DNA of 64,000 nt from NCBI RefSeq assembly GCF_017873245.1, contig NZ_JAGGJY010000017.1, positions 1 through 64,000 on the forward strand, in the 5' to 3' direction. Positions 44,726-53,483 of this stretch are shown here, one piece after another; the stretch's first letter is position 1, and each line of letters opens with the position of its first letter. Position numbers and translations under genes: made by a program. The DNA comes from Clostridium tertium (lineage in GTDB: Bacteria; Bacillota; Clostridia; Clostridiales; Clostridiaceae). The notes beneath the pieces were generated by a model. It was not told the origin of the DNA, did not search any database, and saw only the letters and a list, made by a program, of their open reading frames with translations.

Positions 44726-46081
44726 TTAACTTATTTTCTTCTTTTTTATATAAGATACAAATGGTGCTGAAGCTAAGAAGCCAAATATTATTGCAAATAT
44801 AAATAGTGAAGTTTTATTATGGAAAAATAAAGTGAGTGTTCCATAACAAGATTCATTTATCTTATCTTCTATGACACTATAAGCACTGTCTATTGCATCA
44901 ACACTTATATAATCAACAGTATCATTAGGGGTATGAATTTTAGTCATATCACTATGACAAAAGCTTAAAGCATCTATACCTAAGTTGTTAAAGCTAGCAT
45001 GGTCACTTGAATCTTCGTAAACAACATTAGTATCAACATTATTTTTTTTAGAAATCTTTTCAACAGAATTAAGTAGTTCAGAATCCTTATCTTTATAAGA
45101 TGCTCCAAGCATTAAAGTAAGAGGATAATTATCACTACCTATCATATCAAAATTAATTACTTCGGCATCTTTAAGCTTTTCAAGATTATTTTCTGCAAAA
45201 CTCTTAGAGCCGAGAAGTCCAAACTCTTCAGCATTTAAAGCAGCAAAAATTATATCTCTTTTTGGTGTTCCGAAGCTAGTAATGGACCTTTGTAATTCTA
45301 ATAAAAATGCTGTTCCAGATGCATTATCTAAGGCACCGTAATAAGTGTTTTTTAGACCATCTTGACCTAAGTGATCATAATGAGCAGTTAAAACAAGAGG
45401 GGGAAGATCGCTAGAAGATCCTTTTAGAACTCCGACTATATTTACTAGCTCTTTTTCAGAAGTTGAAAATGGTAAATTAACAGAAACCGTTAGTCCAGAA
45501 CGAACTGAATCTAATATTTTATTATAAGTATCAGTTGTTATTAAAACTATCATATCATAAGGAAAATTACTCATAAATGAACTTCTAAATGAAAAATCAT
45601 TATTAGGAGCTACATAAAATAAACAATTTCCTTCATCAGTTACAACTTCAATTGAAGTTGTATAAATATTTACCTTATCATCTTCAGAAAAGCTTAAACT
45701 ATTGATCTTAAAATTAAGCATATCCTCTTTGTAGTCAACGCCATACTTTAAAGTTTCAACAACTTCGTCATCTAATGATATTTTAAGATATGGAGAGCTA
45801 TTATTATTTATTGGACATAGTGTTTTAAAGCTCTCTTTATAATTTTCATTAAGTGGAACCAATTTATTATCCTCAAAGTTTTTTCTTATTATTTCTCCTA
45901 CAAGTAAATTACCGTTACTACCAGCTAGTCTACCACCATAAGTTTCAGAAGAAAATATCGCAATATTTTCTTTTACATTATTAGCATTGAAAGGCGAATA
46001 TGTAAAATTAAAAAATATAGAAATAGATAATAATACTATGCTAGTAATTAGTGATACAGAATAAAACAATTTTTTTTTCAT
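44726..46081 (-). CDS. Membrane-bound M28 family metallopeptidase
   Basis: A 451-residue aminopeptidase-type enzyme held by an N-terminal span (about 7-27) and a C-terminal span (about 425-445), with a long extracellular part between. All ligands of a two-zinc M28 site are visible: H234 (TAHYDHLG), D252 (GALDNASG), the catalytic and bridging pair E285/E286 (LNAEEFGLLGS), D312 (INFDMIG) and H383 (KIHTPNDT). It should trim peptides outside the cell membrane; the substrate is unknown. ATG start with GAGGT on the minus strand. The next minus-strand gene upstream is a small membrane protein 77 nt away. Confidence 0.92.
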   Translation of the reverse strand: MKKKLFYSVSLITSIVLLSISIFFNFTYSPFNANNVKENIAIFSSETYGGRLAGSNGNLLVGEIIRKNFEDNKLVPLNENYKESFKTLCPINNNSSPYLKISLDDEVVETLKYGVDYKEDMLNFKINSLSFSEDDKVNIYTTSIEVVTDEGNCLFYVAPNNDFSFRSSFMSNFPYDMIVLITTDTYNKILDSVRSGLTVSVNLPFSTSEKELVNIVGVLKGSSSDLPPLVLTAHYDHLGQDGLKNTYYGALDNASGTAFLLELQRSITSFGTPKRDIIFAALNAEEFGLLGSKSFAENNLEKLKDAEVINFDMIGSDNYPLTLMLGASYKDKDSELLNSVEKISKKNNVDTNVVYEDSSDHASFNNLGIDALSFCHSDMTKIHTPNDTVDYISVDAIDSAYSVIEDKINESCYGTLTLFFHNKTSLFIFAIIFGFLASAPFVSYIKKKKIS

Positions 46082-46158
46082 AAAATATACCTCAAATAAT
46101 AGTTATACTTAATACTATTACTTGAGGTATGAGATTATGAAAAAATAAGTGTAGTCAT

Positions 46159-46500
46159 TTATGCCTTTTTATAAACTAATTCTATAAATCCATAGATTAG
46201 TGAGAAAAGAATGCATATATAAATAAAGATATTTATTTGGTTTGTAACTATTGAAAAAACACCACCAACTATTGATGAAAATAATATTATGCAGTTTATA
46301 AATTTAGATAATCCAGACTTATTTACTATTATTTCTTTTGTTGAAGAAATAAGTATAAGTATTAATGTTAAGAAATACAAAACATACTTTAAAGTAGTGG
46401 AAAACTCTATTACATAATATTCATTTAGTATAATAAAGACTATAAAGAAGATTAGAAGAATACTTATTATTTTATTAATTATCATTATAAATTTATTCAT
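46159..46500 (-). CDS. Small four-span membrane protein, unknown function
   Basis: A 113-residue, almost entirely hydrophobic protein with four predicted spans (about 5-25, 33-50, 64-83 and 87-107). No family motif is recognised. RBS AGGTGAT precedes the ATG. It is on the same strand as, and just upstream of, the M28 peptidase gene, so the pair may be co-expressed. Confidence 0.7.
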   Translation of the reverse strand: MNKFIMIINKIISILLIFFIVFIILNEYYVIEFSTTLKYVLYFLTLILILISSTKEIIVNKSGLSKFINCIILFSSIVGGVFSIVTNQINIFIYICILFSLIYGFIELVYKKA

Positions 46501-46702
46501 ATCATCACCTATTTGTAAAATTTTTACAATTATATTATAATCTTAATTTTACATAATATCAATATTGTAATTAAAGTAAATGTTCCATATTTATTAATAT
46601 ATTTATAAAAATGAATTATATGTTACATAAAAGTATGATATTGTATTATAATATCATTATGTAAAATTTGGAGAAAAATTTTTTATAGCATAGGAGGACT
46701 TT

Positions 46703-48868
46703 ATGGTAGATATTGTTGAAAGATTATCATCTGAATTAGGAATAAGTATAACCCAAGTAAATAATGTAATATCACTGCTTGATGATGGAAATACTGTTCC
46801 TTTTATTTCAAGATATAGAAAAGAACAAACAGGCGCTTTAAGTGATGAAGTATTAAGAAAATTTCAAGAAAGACTTATATATCTTAGAAATTTAAAAGAA
46901 AGAAAAGAAGATGTTTTAAGACTTATAGATGAGCAAGGAAAATTAAATGATGATATAGTAAAGGCCTTGGAAGCTTCAAAGACTTTGACAGAAGTAGAAG
47001 ACATATATAGACCTTATAAGCAAAAAAAGAGAACAAGAGCAACTATGGCTTTGGAAAGAGGATTAAAGCCACTTGCAGATATTATTTCAAGAGGTGAATT
47101 TAATGCTGATTTAAATAGTGAAGCACTTAAATTTATTGATGAAGAAAAGGGTGTTAATAGTAAAGAAGATGCAATTAATGGAGCCTTAGATATAATAGCA
47201 GAAGAAATATCTGATGAAGCAAAATATAGAAAGTGGATAAGGGAATTAGTATTCAAGGAAGGGAAGATACAGTCAACAGGTGAAAGCGATGAACATACAC
47301 CATTCGAGATGTATTACGACTATAGTGAAGAAGTAGCTAAAATACCACCACATAGAATTTTAGCCATAAATAGAGGAGAAAAAGAAAAAGTATTATCAGT
47401 AAAAATAGCAGTGAATGAAGAGAAAATAATAAGTTACTTAGAAAATGAAATATTAAAAAATAATAATATTACTGATGAATACTTAAAATTAGCAATAAGA
47501 GATTCTCTAAAAAGATTAATATATCCATCTATAGAAAGAGAAGTTAGAAGTGAGCTTACAAATATAGGTGAAGAAGGTGCTATAAAAATATTTAATGAAA
47601 ATTTAAAGGCATTATTAATGCAACCACCTATAAAGGGCAAAGTAGTTATGGGGTATGATCCAGGATTTAGAACAGGTTGTAAGATAGCAATATTAGATAG
47701 TACTGGAAGGTTCCTAGATAAGTCAACAGTATATCCAACTGCTCCACAAAACAAAGTTAAAGAAACTAAAGATATATTAAAGGATTTAATTAATAAGTAC
47801 GATGTAGAAGTAATTTCATTAGGAAATGGGACTGCTTCAAGAGAATCAGAAGAAGTGGTATCTGAAATAATATCAGAAGTAAAAAAGGAAACAGGAAAAG
47901 AAATAGCATATGTTATAGTTTCAGAGGCTGGTGCATCAGTTTATTCAGCTTCAGAGCTTGCTACTAAAGAATATCCAGATTTAGATGTTACAGTAAGAGG
48001 AGCAATTTCTATAGGAAGAAGATTACAAGATCCTATGGCTGAGTTAGTTAAGATTGATCCTAAAGCCTTGGGGGTTGGGCAATATCAACATGATGTTACA
48101 CCGAAAAGACTTGATGAATCATTAAAGGGTGTTGTTGAAGATTCTGTTAATAAGGTTGGAGTAGATTTAAACACTGCAACACCATCATTACTTACTTATG
48201 TTGCTGGTATAAATTCAAGCATTGCAAATAATATAGTAATCTATAGAGATGAAGCTGGCGGATTTAAAAATAGAAAAGAGTTGTTAAAGGTAAAAAGACT
48301 TGGACAAAAAGCTTATGAGCAATGTGCAGGATTCTTAAGAGTTATGGAAAGTAATGAACCTTTAGATAATACATCAGTTCATCCAGAGTCTTATGATGCA
48401 GCAAGAAATTTAATTCAATTATTAGGATATACTAAAGAAGATTTAAAAGAAAATAATCTTAAAGATATAGATGAAAGAGTAAAGGATAAAGGTATATCAA
48501 ATATTTCTAAGGAGTTAGAAATTGGAGAACTTACTTTGTCAGATATAATAAAAGAACTTAAAAAACCGGGCCGTGATCCAAGAGAGGAAATGCCAAAGCC
48601 TATTTTAAAAACTGGAGTAATTGATTTAAAAGATTTATCAGAAGGTATGATACTTATGGGGACAGTAAGAAATGTATCCGACTTTGGAGCTTTTGTTGAT
48701 ATTGGAGTCCATCAAGATGGGCTTGTTCATAAAAGTCAAATGGCTAATAGGTTTGTGAAGCATCCATTAGATGTTGTTAAAGTTGGAGATATAGTAAAGG
48801 TTAAAATATTAGAAGTAGATAGTAAGAGAAATAGAATCTCATTATCAATGAAAGACATTACTGAATAA
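46703..48868 (+). CDS. tex: Tex family transcription accessory / RNA-binding protein
   Basis: A 721-residue Tex (YdcI) protein. An N-terminal helical region (SSELGISITQVNNVISLLDD, then PFISRYRKEQTGALSD) leads to a YqgF/RNase H-like domain near 315-420 (VVMGYDPGFRTGCKIAILD), helix-hairpin-helix motifs (about 480-560: LNTATPSLLTYVAGINSSIA), and a C-terminal S1 domain (about 645-720: GMILMGTVRNVSDFGAFVDI). Such proteins bind nucleic acid and RNA polymerase and affect toxin or stress gene expression in some pathogens. Full length, strong RBS AGGAGG. Confidence 0.96.
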   Translation: MVDIVERLSSELGISITQVNNVISLLDDGNTVPFISRYRKEQTGALSDEVLRKFQERLIYLRNLKERKEDVLRLIDEQGKLNDDIVKALEASKTLTEVEDIYRPYKQKKRTRATMALERGLKPLADIISRGEFNADLNSEALKFIDEEKGVNSKEDAINGALDIIAEEISDEAKYRKWIRELVFKEGKIQSTGESDEHTPFEMYYDYSEEVAKIPPHRILAINRGEKEKVLSVKIAVNEEKIISYLENEILKNNNITDEYLKLAIRDSLKRLIYPSIEREVRSELTNIGEEGAIKIFNENLKALLMQPPIKGKVVMGYDPGFRTGCKIAILDSTGRFLDKSTVYPTAPQNKVKETKDILKDLINKYDVEVISLGNGTASRESEEVVSEIISEVKKETGKEIAYVIVSEAGASVYSASELATKEYPDLDVTVRGAISIGRRLQDPMAELVKIDPKALGVGQYQHDVTPKRLDESLKGVVEDSVNKVGVDLNTATPSLLTYVAGINSSIANNIVIYRDEAGGFKNRKELLKVKRLGQKAYEQCAGFLRVMESNEPLDNTSVHPESYDAARNLIQLLGYTKEDLKENNLKDIDERVKDKGISNISKELEIGELTLSDIIKELKKPGRDPREEMPKPILKTGVIDLKDLSEGMILMGTVRNVSDFGAFVDIGVHQDGLVHKSQMANRFVKHPLDVVKVGDIVKVKILEVDSKRNRISLSMKDITE

Positions 48869-48875
48869 TAGTTAT

Positions 48876-49070
48876 AAATTGCGAAGCAATTTATTTTTAA
48901 TGAAATAATTAAGAAATGAAAGAATGAAAAAATTAAGGTAAAAAATCCTTAAGGATTTTTGAATAAATAGTGCTTTGTACAATTAAATTTAAGTTTTGCA
49001 AAGCAAAACCTCCTTAATTCTTTCACTTTTCATTCTTTCATTTTTTCACTATTTTGCTTCGCGAAATAAT
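48876..49070. repeat. Imperfect inverted-repeat element of about 190 bp
   Basis: The ends are inverted copies: GCGAAGCAA (48881-48889) and TTGCTTCGC (49054-49062). Inside, GAAAGAATGAAAA...AATTAAGG (48918-48938) is the inverse of CCTTAATT...TTTTCATTCTTTC (49012-49041) with an 8-nt insertion. The middle holds the perfect palindromes AAAAATCCTTAAGGATTTTT (48941-48960) and TTTTGCAAAGCAAAA (49004-49018 region). The leftmost hairpin (48876-48892 plus T-run) can end the tex transcript. There is no coding potential; it looks like a small non-autonomous element or a multi-arm RNA. Confidence 0.7.
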
Positions 49071-49090
49071 ACAATTGTTAAAAAAGATAC

Positions 49091-49119
49091 TTGCAAAAAG
49101 GTATAGTAAGGCATATAAT
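49091..49119 (+). promoter_or_regulatory. Promoter of the FMN riboswitch-ribU unit
   Basis: TTGCAA at 49091-49096 and TATAAT at 49114-49119 with exact 17-nt spacing, about 10 nt before the expected transcription start. Confidence 0.7.
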
Positions 49120-49134
49120 ATGAGTGTAAATAAA

Positions 49135-49333
49135 TTATCTTCAGGGCGGGGCGTGATTCCCCACCGGCGGTATAGCCCGCGAGCTAAGTTTTAGCATGAT
49201 TCGGTGAAACTCCGAGGCCGACAGTATAGTCTGGATGAAAGAAGGTAAGTGGTTAGATATTGCTTGATATTTATTTTAAGCACATCTTATTTCTTATGTA
49301 TTTTGAGCCCTGATATATTTTAATATATCAGGG
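49135..49333 (+). promoter_or_regulatory. FMN riboswitch (RFN element) with terminator
   Basis: The aptamer covers 49135-49248 with the RFN core: AGGGCGGGGCGTGATTCCCC, ACCGGCGGTATAGCCCGCGA, GATTCGGTGAAACTCCGAGG and CCGACAGTATAGTCTGGATG. Helix P1 is TTATCTTC (49135-49142) with GAAGGTAA (49241-49248). A 12-bp terminator stem follows at 49308-49319 with 49322-49333 and then a T-run. FMN binding should stop transcription of the riboflavin importer gene ribU. Confidence 0.98.
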
Positions 49334-49469
49334 ATTTTTTATTTATTAATATGTATCTAATTAAGATAAGATGGGTAAATTATTAAAATAAATTGTTAAA
49401 TTAATGTCATTTTACTGAGATGTAATCTAACCCATTGCCCCAGGGGATAGACTTTTGGGAGGAGAAAGA

Positions 49470-50072
49470 ATGAACAGTCAACAAAACAAAAACCTAAACA
49501 AATTTATTAAAATTTCACTTTTAGGTGCAATAGCGGTAGTGCTTATGTACTTTGATTTTCCAATACCATTTCTACCATTTCCATGGCTTAAAATTGACTT
49601 AAGTGATATTCCAGCACTTATGGGAGCATTTGCTTTTGGACCTATGGCAGGTATTGTTGTAGAATTGATAAAGAATTTATTAATTTTAATAGTTAAGGGA
49701 ACATCAACGTATTTTGTTGGAGAACTTGCTAATTTTATAGTAGGGGTCTCTCTGGTAGCTCCAGCAGCATGGGTTTATCATAGAAATAAAAGTAGAAAGA
49801 ATGCATTACTTGGAATGGCATTAGGAACATTATCAATAGAAATTATAGGAATAATAGCAAATGTTTATTTGTTATTACCTGCATTTGGAATGAATATGGT
49901 AAAAGATGAATTAATTCAATATGTTACTATAGGATTATTACCTTTTAATGGGATAAAATCTGTATTAGTATGTGGAATAACATACGTACTATATAAAAGA
50001 GTTTCTTTATCTATCTTTAAAGTAGATTCAAATTTTGATAATTCTAGAAAAAGTAAATTAAATTCAATATAA
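49470..50072 (+). CDS. ribU: Riboflavin ECF transporter substrate-binding subunit RibU
   Basis: A 200-residue S component with five to six membrane spans. Family segments are ISLLGAIAVVLMYFDFPIPF, LPFPWLKIDLSDIPALMGAF and ELANFIVG. It captures riboflavin and works with the shared EcfA-EcfA'-EcfT energising module encoded elsewhere. The FMN riboswitch directly upstream confirms the substrate. I start at ATG 49470, 5 nt after GGGAGGAG; an in-frame TTG at 49455 would run through that site. Confidence 0.95.
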   Translation: MNSQQNKNLNKFIKISLLGAIAVVLMYFDFPIPFLPFPWLKIDLSDIPALMGAFAFGPMAGIVVELIKNLLILIVKGTSTYFVGELANFIVGVSLVAPAAWVYHRNKSRKNALLGMALGTLSIEIIGIIANVYLLLPAFGMNMVKDELIQYVTIGLLPFNGIKSVLVCGITYVLYKRVSLSIFKVDSNFDNSRKSKLNSI

Positions 50073-50074
50073 AT

Positions 50075-50114
50075 AATAAAGCTAACTATTAAAAATTTAA
50101 TAGTTAGCTTTATT
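50075..50114. terminator. Bidirectional terminator between ribU and the diguanylate cyclase gene
   Basis: A perfect 17-bp stem (50075-50091 with 50098-50114) and 6-nt loop. It starts just after the ribU stop and overlaps the end of the converging gene. Confidence 0.9.
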
Positions 50115-51246
50115 TAATATTATCTGTCTTTTTTAAGTATTTATATTGATACATTTTATTATCAATATAATTAAAAAAATCATATATGTTATCAAAGTCA
50201 TCAGAATAAATACAATATGCAAAACTAAATTTAATGGTATATTTACTGTGAGAATTATGAGATTCTATTATAGAATTTAATAATTCTAAGTCACTTTCAA
50301 TTTCTTTGGGACAAGTGTTTTCTATAATAACTAAAAATTCATCTCCACCCATTCTAATAATTTTTGATTTTTTTCCAAAGGATTTATTTAATATAAGGAC
50401 AAAATCTTTAAGAACCTCATCACCAGCCTGGTGACCATAGGTATCATTTATATATTTAAATTCATCTAGATCTATGTTTATTGCACCTAGCCTAGATAAA
50501 TTGATATTAAGTTTATTTAGTTTGGAAATAAAGTTATTAAAATAATTTCTGTTGAAAGCTTCAGTTAAAGAGTCAGTTTCCAATAGTTCTTGTTGTACTA
50601 AAATATAAGTAAATACAAAAATAGTTGCGATACTATTCCAAAATAATAAGTATTGAGGAATTAATGATTGTATTACTAATGTCAAAATAGGGAAAATATA
50701 AAGTATGTGTAAAAATTTATATATATCCTTAGAAAGGTTATGTCTTTCTTTTAGTAAAATTAAATAACTATTTATATAATATAATGTGCAAGTTAATAAT
50801 GGAATTATAAAAAAGCTTTCACGATGATATAAATTTGAACTATTAATTGAAAAAATTATATTATACTTTAAATTCAAAATAAGTATTGTAGTATTTATGA
50901 TTAAGGGTATTTCAAAATAGCTTATTTTTATCTTAAAATTAATAATTTTTTTGCTAATCCATATTGATAAATATTTGTTCCACATATATATAGGAAGTGG
51001 TGAAGCTATAAGTAACAATGTATTAACTAATTTATTGATATATATAAATTTATAATTTAATATATTAATATTTATAAAGACTTTTAGAATTTCTAAAATT
51101 AATATAAAAGAAGTTAGAGTACATATATTTATGAATAGTTTATTGGACATTTTTTTCATATCAAGCTTTACATAACTGTGAAAAATGAGCATAAATAATG
51201 TGAAAAGGCTCATTATATTAACTTGAGTTTGTATAATCTTATCCAT
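50110..51246 (-). CDS. Membrane diguanylate cyclase (GGDEF)
   Basis: A 378-residue protein with about seven or eight N-terminal membrane spans (to about residue 210) and a C-terminal GGDEF domain (DSLTEAFNRNYFNNFI, INIDLDEFKYINDTYGHQAG, RMGGDEFLVII). The catalytic GGDEF is intact, so it should make cyclic di-GMP from GTP. The RxxD inhibitory site normally just before it is absent (GKKSKIIRMGGDEF), so product feedback is unlikely. The membrane part presumably senses a ligand. I start at the ATG at 51246, where GGAAGGA is well placed, rather than the ATG at 51261 that precedes it. Cyclic di-GMP governs motility and surface growth in clostridia. No adjacent target gene. Confidence 0.9.
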   Translation of the reverse strand: MDKIIQTQVNIMSLFTLFMLIFHSYVKLDMKKMSNKLFINICTLTSFILILEILKVFININILNYKFIYINKLVNTLLLIASPLPIYMWNKYLSIWISKKIINFKIKISYFEIPLIINTTILILNLKYNIIFSINSSNLYHRESFFIIPLLTCTLYYINSYLILLKERHNLSKDIYKFLHILYIFPILTLVIQSLIPQYLLFWNSIATIFVFTYILVQQELLETDSLTEAFNRNYFNNFISKLNKLNINLSRLGAINIDLDEFKYINDTYGHQAGDEVLKDFVLILNKSFGKKSKIIRMGGDEFLVIIENTCPKEIESDLELLNSIIESHNSHSKYTIKFSFAYCIYSDDFDNIYDFFNYIDNKMYQYKYLKKTDNIK

Positions 51247-51612
51247 TTTTCTTCCTTCCATGATGTATATATAATATATTATTTATATTATATGTATGAA
51301 GTGTGTTATATATTGATAAAATTGTTTTGAGATTTAATGCCATATAAAACTGGTTGCAACAGTTGATAAATATGATATAATGTAAATCAGTTGTATATTA
51401 ATATAGTATGAAATTAGATAAAATATAACGTTGTATTCATAACCAAAAAATATAAAAATTTATTCTTAAAATGAAAAGAGAATATGATTTCTTTAAAGGA
51501 ATTAGCTCAACTTTAAATTTTATATGGGCAGTTTCTTTTTTTATGTAATTATATAATATGATTATATTAATAAAATAAATTTTGTTTGAAAAAAATAGAA
51601 AGAGGTGATTAA
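51247..51612. other. 366-bp intergenic region with a MATE promoter candidate
   Basis: No gene is seen between the divergent diguanylate cyclase and MATE genes. The region holds a promoter candidate (TTGCAA 51354-51359, TATAAT 51376-51381, 16-nt spacing) overlapped by a palindrome at 51348-51364. The resulting leader of about 225 nt is AT-rich with no known riboswitch. Confidence 0.55.
51348..51364 (+). promoter_or_regulatory. Palindromic operator-like site over the MATE promoter
   Basis: AACTGGTTGCAACAGTT is an imperfect palindrome with a perfect GTTGCAAC core and covers the -35 box. MarR-family repressors commonly bind such sites and commonly control MATE exporters; no regulator gene is adjacent. 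Confidence 0.4.
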
Positions 51613-52995
51613 ATGGGAACACAAGAATTACTTGCAAAAGAGTCAATAGGAAAATTATTATTAAAATATTCTGTACCAGCTATAATAGGAATGATTGTAA
51701 ATGCTTTGTATAATGTAGTTGATAGAATTTTTATAGGAAATATACCAGGGGTAGGATCGTTAGCTATTACTGGTGTTGGTGTAACAATGCCTATTACAAC
51801 TATCATACTTGGATTTGCCATGCTTGTCGGAGTAGGAGCTACAACAACTATATCAATAAAGCTTGGGCAAGGAAGGAAAGAAGAAGCAGCTAAAGTAATT
51901 GGAAATGCAATATCATTAGCAGTTATTTTATCTCTTATACTTACAATTGTTGGATTAGTTTTTGGAGATGTAATCTTAACAAAATTTGGTGCTAGTGATG
52001 AAACTTTATATTATGCTAAAGCTTACATATATATAATTTTATTAGGAACAGTATTTAATATGGTAGCATTTGCTTTAAATAATACTATAAGAGGAGATGG
52101 AAATCCTAAATTAGCAGCAACTATTATGGTAATTGGATGCGTAACTAATATAATTTTAGATGCAGTATTTATATTTATATTTAATATGGGGATACAAGGT
52201 GCAGCAATAGCTACAGTTATATCTCAACTTGTAACAGCAGTTATAGGGCTAGGGTACTATATTAGTGGAAAGTCTAATTTGAAATTTGTTAAATCAAGTT
52301 TAAAGTTAGATAAGCAAATAACTTTAAAGATATTATCAATTGGAGCTGCACCATTTGCTATGCAAATAGCAGCAAGTTTAGTTCAAGTTATATCTAATAA
52401 TGTTTTAAAGGAATATGGAACTGATTTAGCAATAGGTGCTATGGCAACTATATCATCTGTAAGTTTAATGTGCTTAATGCCTATCTTTGGAATAAACCAA
52501 GGAGCACAACCTATAATAGGATTTAATTATGGTGCAAAACAAGAAGAAAGAGCTCAAAAGGCATTTAAACTTTCAGCGATAGTGGCTACAATAATATTAG
52601 TGATTGCATTTATTGCAGTTCAAGTATTCCCAGAAGCTATAATAGGAGTATTCAACAAAGATCCTCAGTTTATGGACATATCAGTTAAAGGAATGAGAAT
52701 ATATCTACTTATGCTTCCGATAGTGGGAATATCAATAACTGGTTCAAATTATATACAATCTATAGGAGAAGCTAAAACTGCAATGTTTTTGAGTTTACTT
52801 AGACAAGTAATTTTATTAGTTCCTTTTATAATAATTCTTCCAAGAACTTTTGGATTAGGATTAGATGGAGTATGGATTGCTCAGCCAGTAAGTGATGTAT
52901 TAACAACTGCAGTAACGATTTTTATATTAGTAAAAAGTATGAAAGTTAAAGAAAAAGTAGAAGTTGAAGAGGAATTGCTTAAAGAAGCAAATTAA
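51613..52995 (+). CDS. MATE family multidrug/toxin efflux transporter
   Basis: A 460-residue protein with twelve predicted membrane spans in two similar halves. The N-terminus (ESIGKLLLKYSVPAIIGMIV, NALYNVVDRIFIGN) and the mid-protein NQGAQPIIGFNYGA are typical of the DinF/MepA-like MATE group. It should expel cationic compounds in exchange for sodium or protons. RBS AGAGGTG precedes the ATG. It is transcribed alone; its stop codon lies inside the terminator palindrome. Confidence 0.93.
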   Translation: MGTQELLAKESIGKLLLKYSVPAIIGMIVNALYNVVDRIFIGNIPGVGSLAITGVGVTMPITTIILGFAMLVGVGATTTISIKLGQGRKEEAAKVIGNAISLAVILSLILTIVGLVFGDVILTKFGASDETLYYAKAYIYIILLGTVFNMVAFALNNTIRGDGNPKLAATIMVIGCVTNIILDAVFIFIFNMGIQGAAIATVISQLVTAVIGLGYYISGKSNLKFVKSSLKLDKQITLKILSIGAAPFAMQIAASLVQVISNNVLKEYGTDLAIGAMATISSVSLMCLMPIFGINQGAQPIIGFNYGAKQEERAQKAFKLSAIVATIILVIAFIAVQVFPEAIIGVFNKDPQFMDISVKGMRIYLLMLPIVGISITGSNYIQSIGEAKTAMFLSLLRQVILLVPFIIILPRTFGLGLDGVWIAQPVSDVLTTAVTIFILVKSMKVKEKVEVEEELLKEAN

Positions 52996-53040
52996 TAAGA
53001 AACAGGTATAAACTTTAAAGTTTATACCTGTTTCTTATTA
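52993..53040. terminator. 48-bp perfect palindrome, bidirectional terminator
   Basis: Positions 52993-53016 and 53017-53040 are exact reverse complements. The element includes the MATE stop codon at one end and the last codons of rimI at the other, and serves both converging genes. Confidence 0.9.
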
Positions 53041-53483
53041 TAAAAGTAAGTCATTAAAAGTGCATCTTCTTTATTATCTTCATAATATCCTTTTCTAAGA
53101 CCATTTTCTATAAAAGAAAATTTCTTGTATAGATTTTGAGCAGAAGTGTTTGAAACCCTAACTTCTAAGTTTATTAATGAACAATTTAAATCTTCACAAA
53201 GAACTATTAAAGAAGAAAGTAGTTTACTTCCAATTCCAAGATTTCGATAGTTTGGATGAACAGCTATGTTCGTTATATCAGCTTCACCGACAACTATCCA
53301 AGCGCCAACAAATCCAACTATTGAGTTTGATTCTAGATCTTTAGCAATTATATACTTTGCCAAAGGATTATTTAGTTCACCAGTAATAGAGCTTTTGCTC
53401 CAAGGTGTAGAAAAGCATAAATTTGTAATAGCTAATACACCGTTAACATCATCTTCATTCATCAAGTTATAGCTTATTTTCAT
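53022..53483 (-). CDS. rimI: Ribosomal protein S18-alanine N-acetyltransferase
   Basis: A 153-residue GNAT acetyltransferase. The acetyl-CoA site is ITNIAVHPNYRNLGIGSKLL, with LEVRVSNTSAQNLYKKFSF after it, as in RimI. It acetylates N-terminal residues of ribosomal proteins using acetyl-CoA. The start overlaps the end of tsaB by 17 nt on the minus strand. This tsaE-tsaB-rimI order is widespread in Firmicutes (tsaD often follows but does not here). Confidence 0.93.
   Translation of the reverse strand: MKISYNLMNEDDVNGVLAITNLCFSTPWSKSSITGELNNPLAKYIIAKDLESNSIVGFVGAWIVVGEADITNIAVHPNYRNLGIGSKLLSSLIVLCEDLNCSLINLEVRVSNTSAQNLYKKFSFIENGLRKGYYEDNKEDALLMTYFYNKKQV

Noticed and set aside
48901-49075. CRISPR array or riboswitch in the repeat-rich gap after tex
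   Set aside because: The repeats are inverted, not direct with spacers, and the segment ends before the FMN aptamer; no known aptamer core is present.
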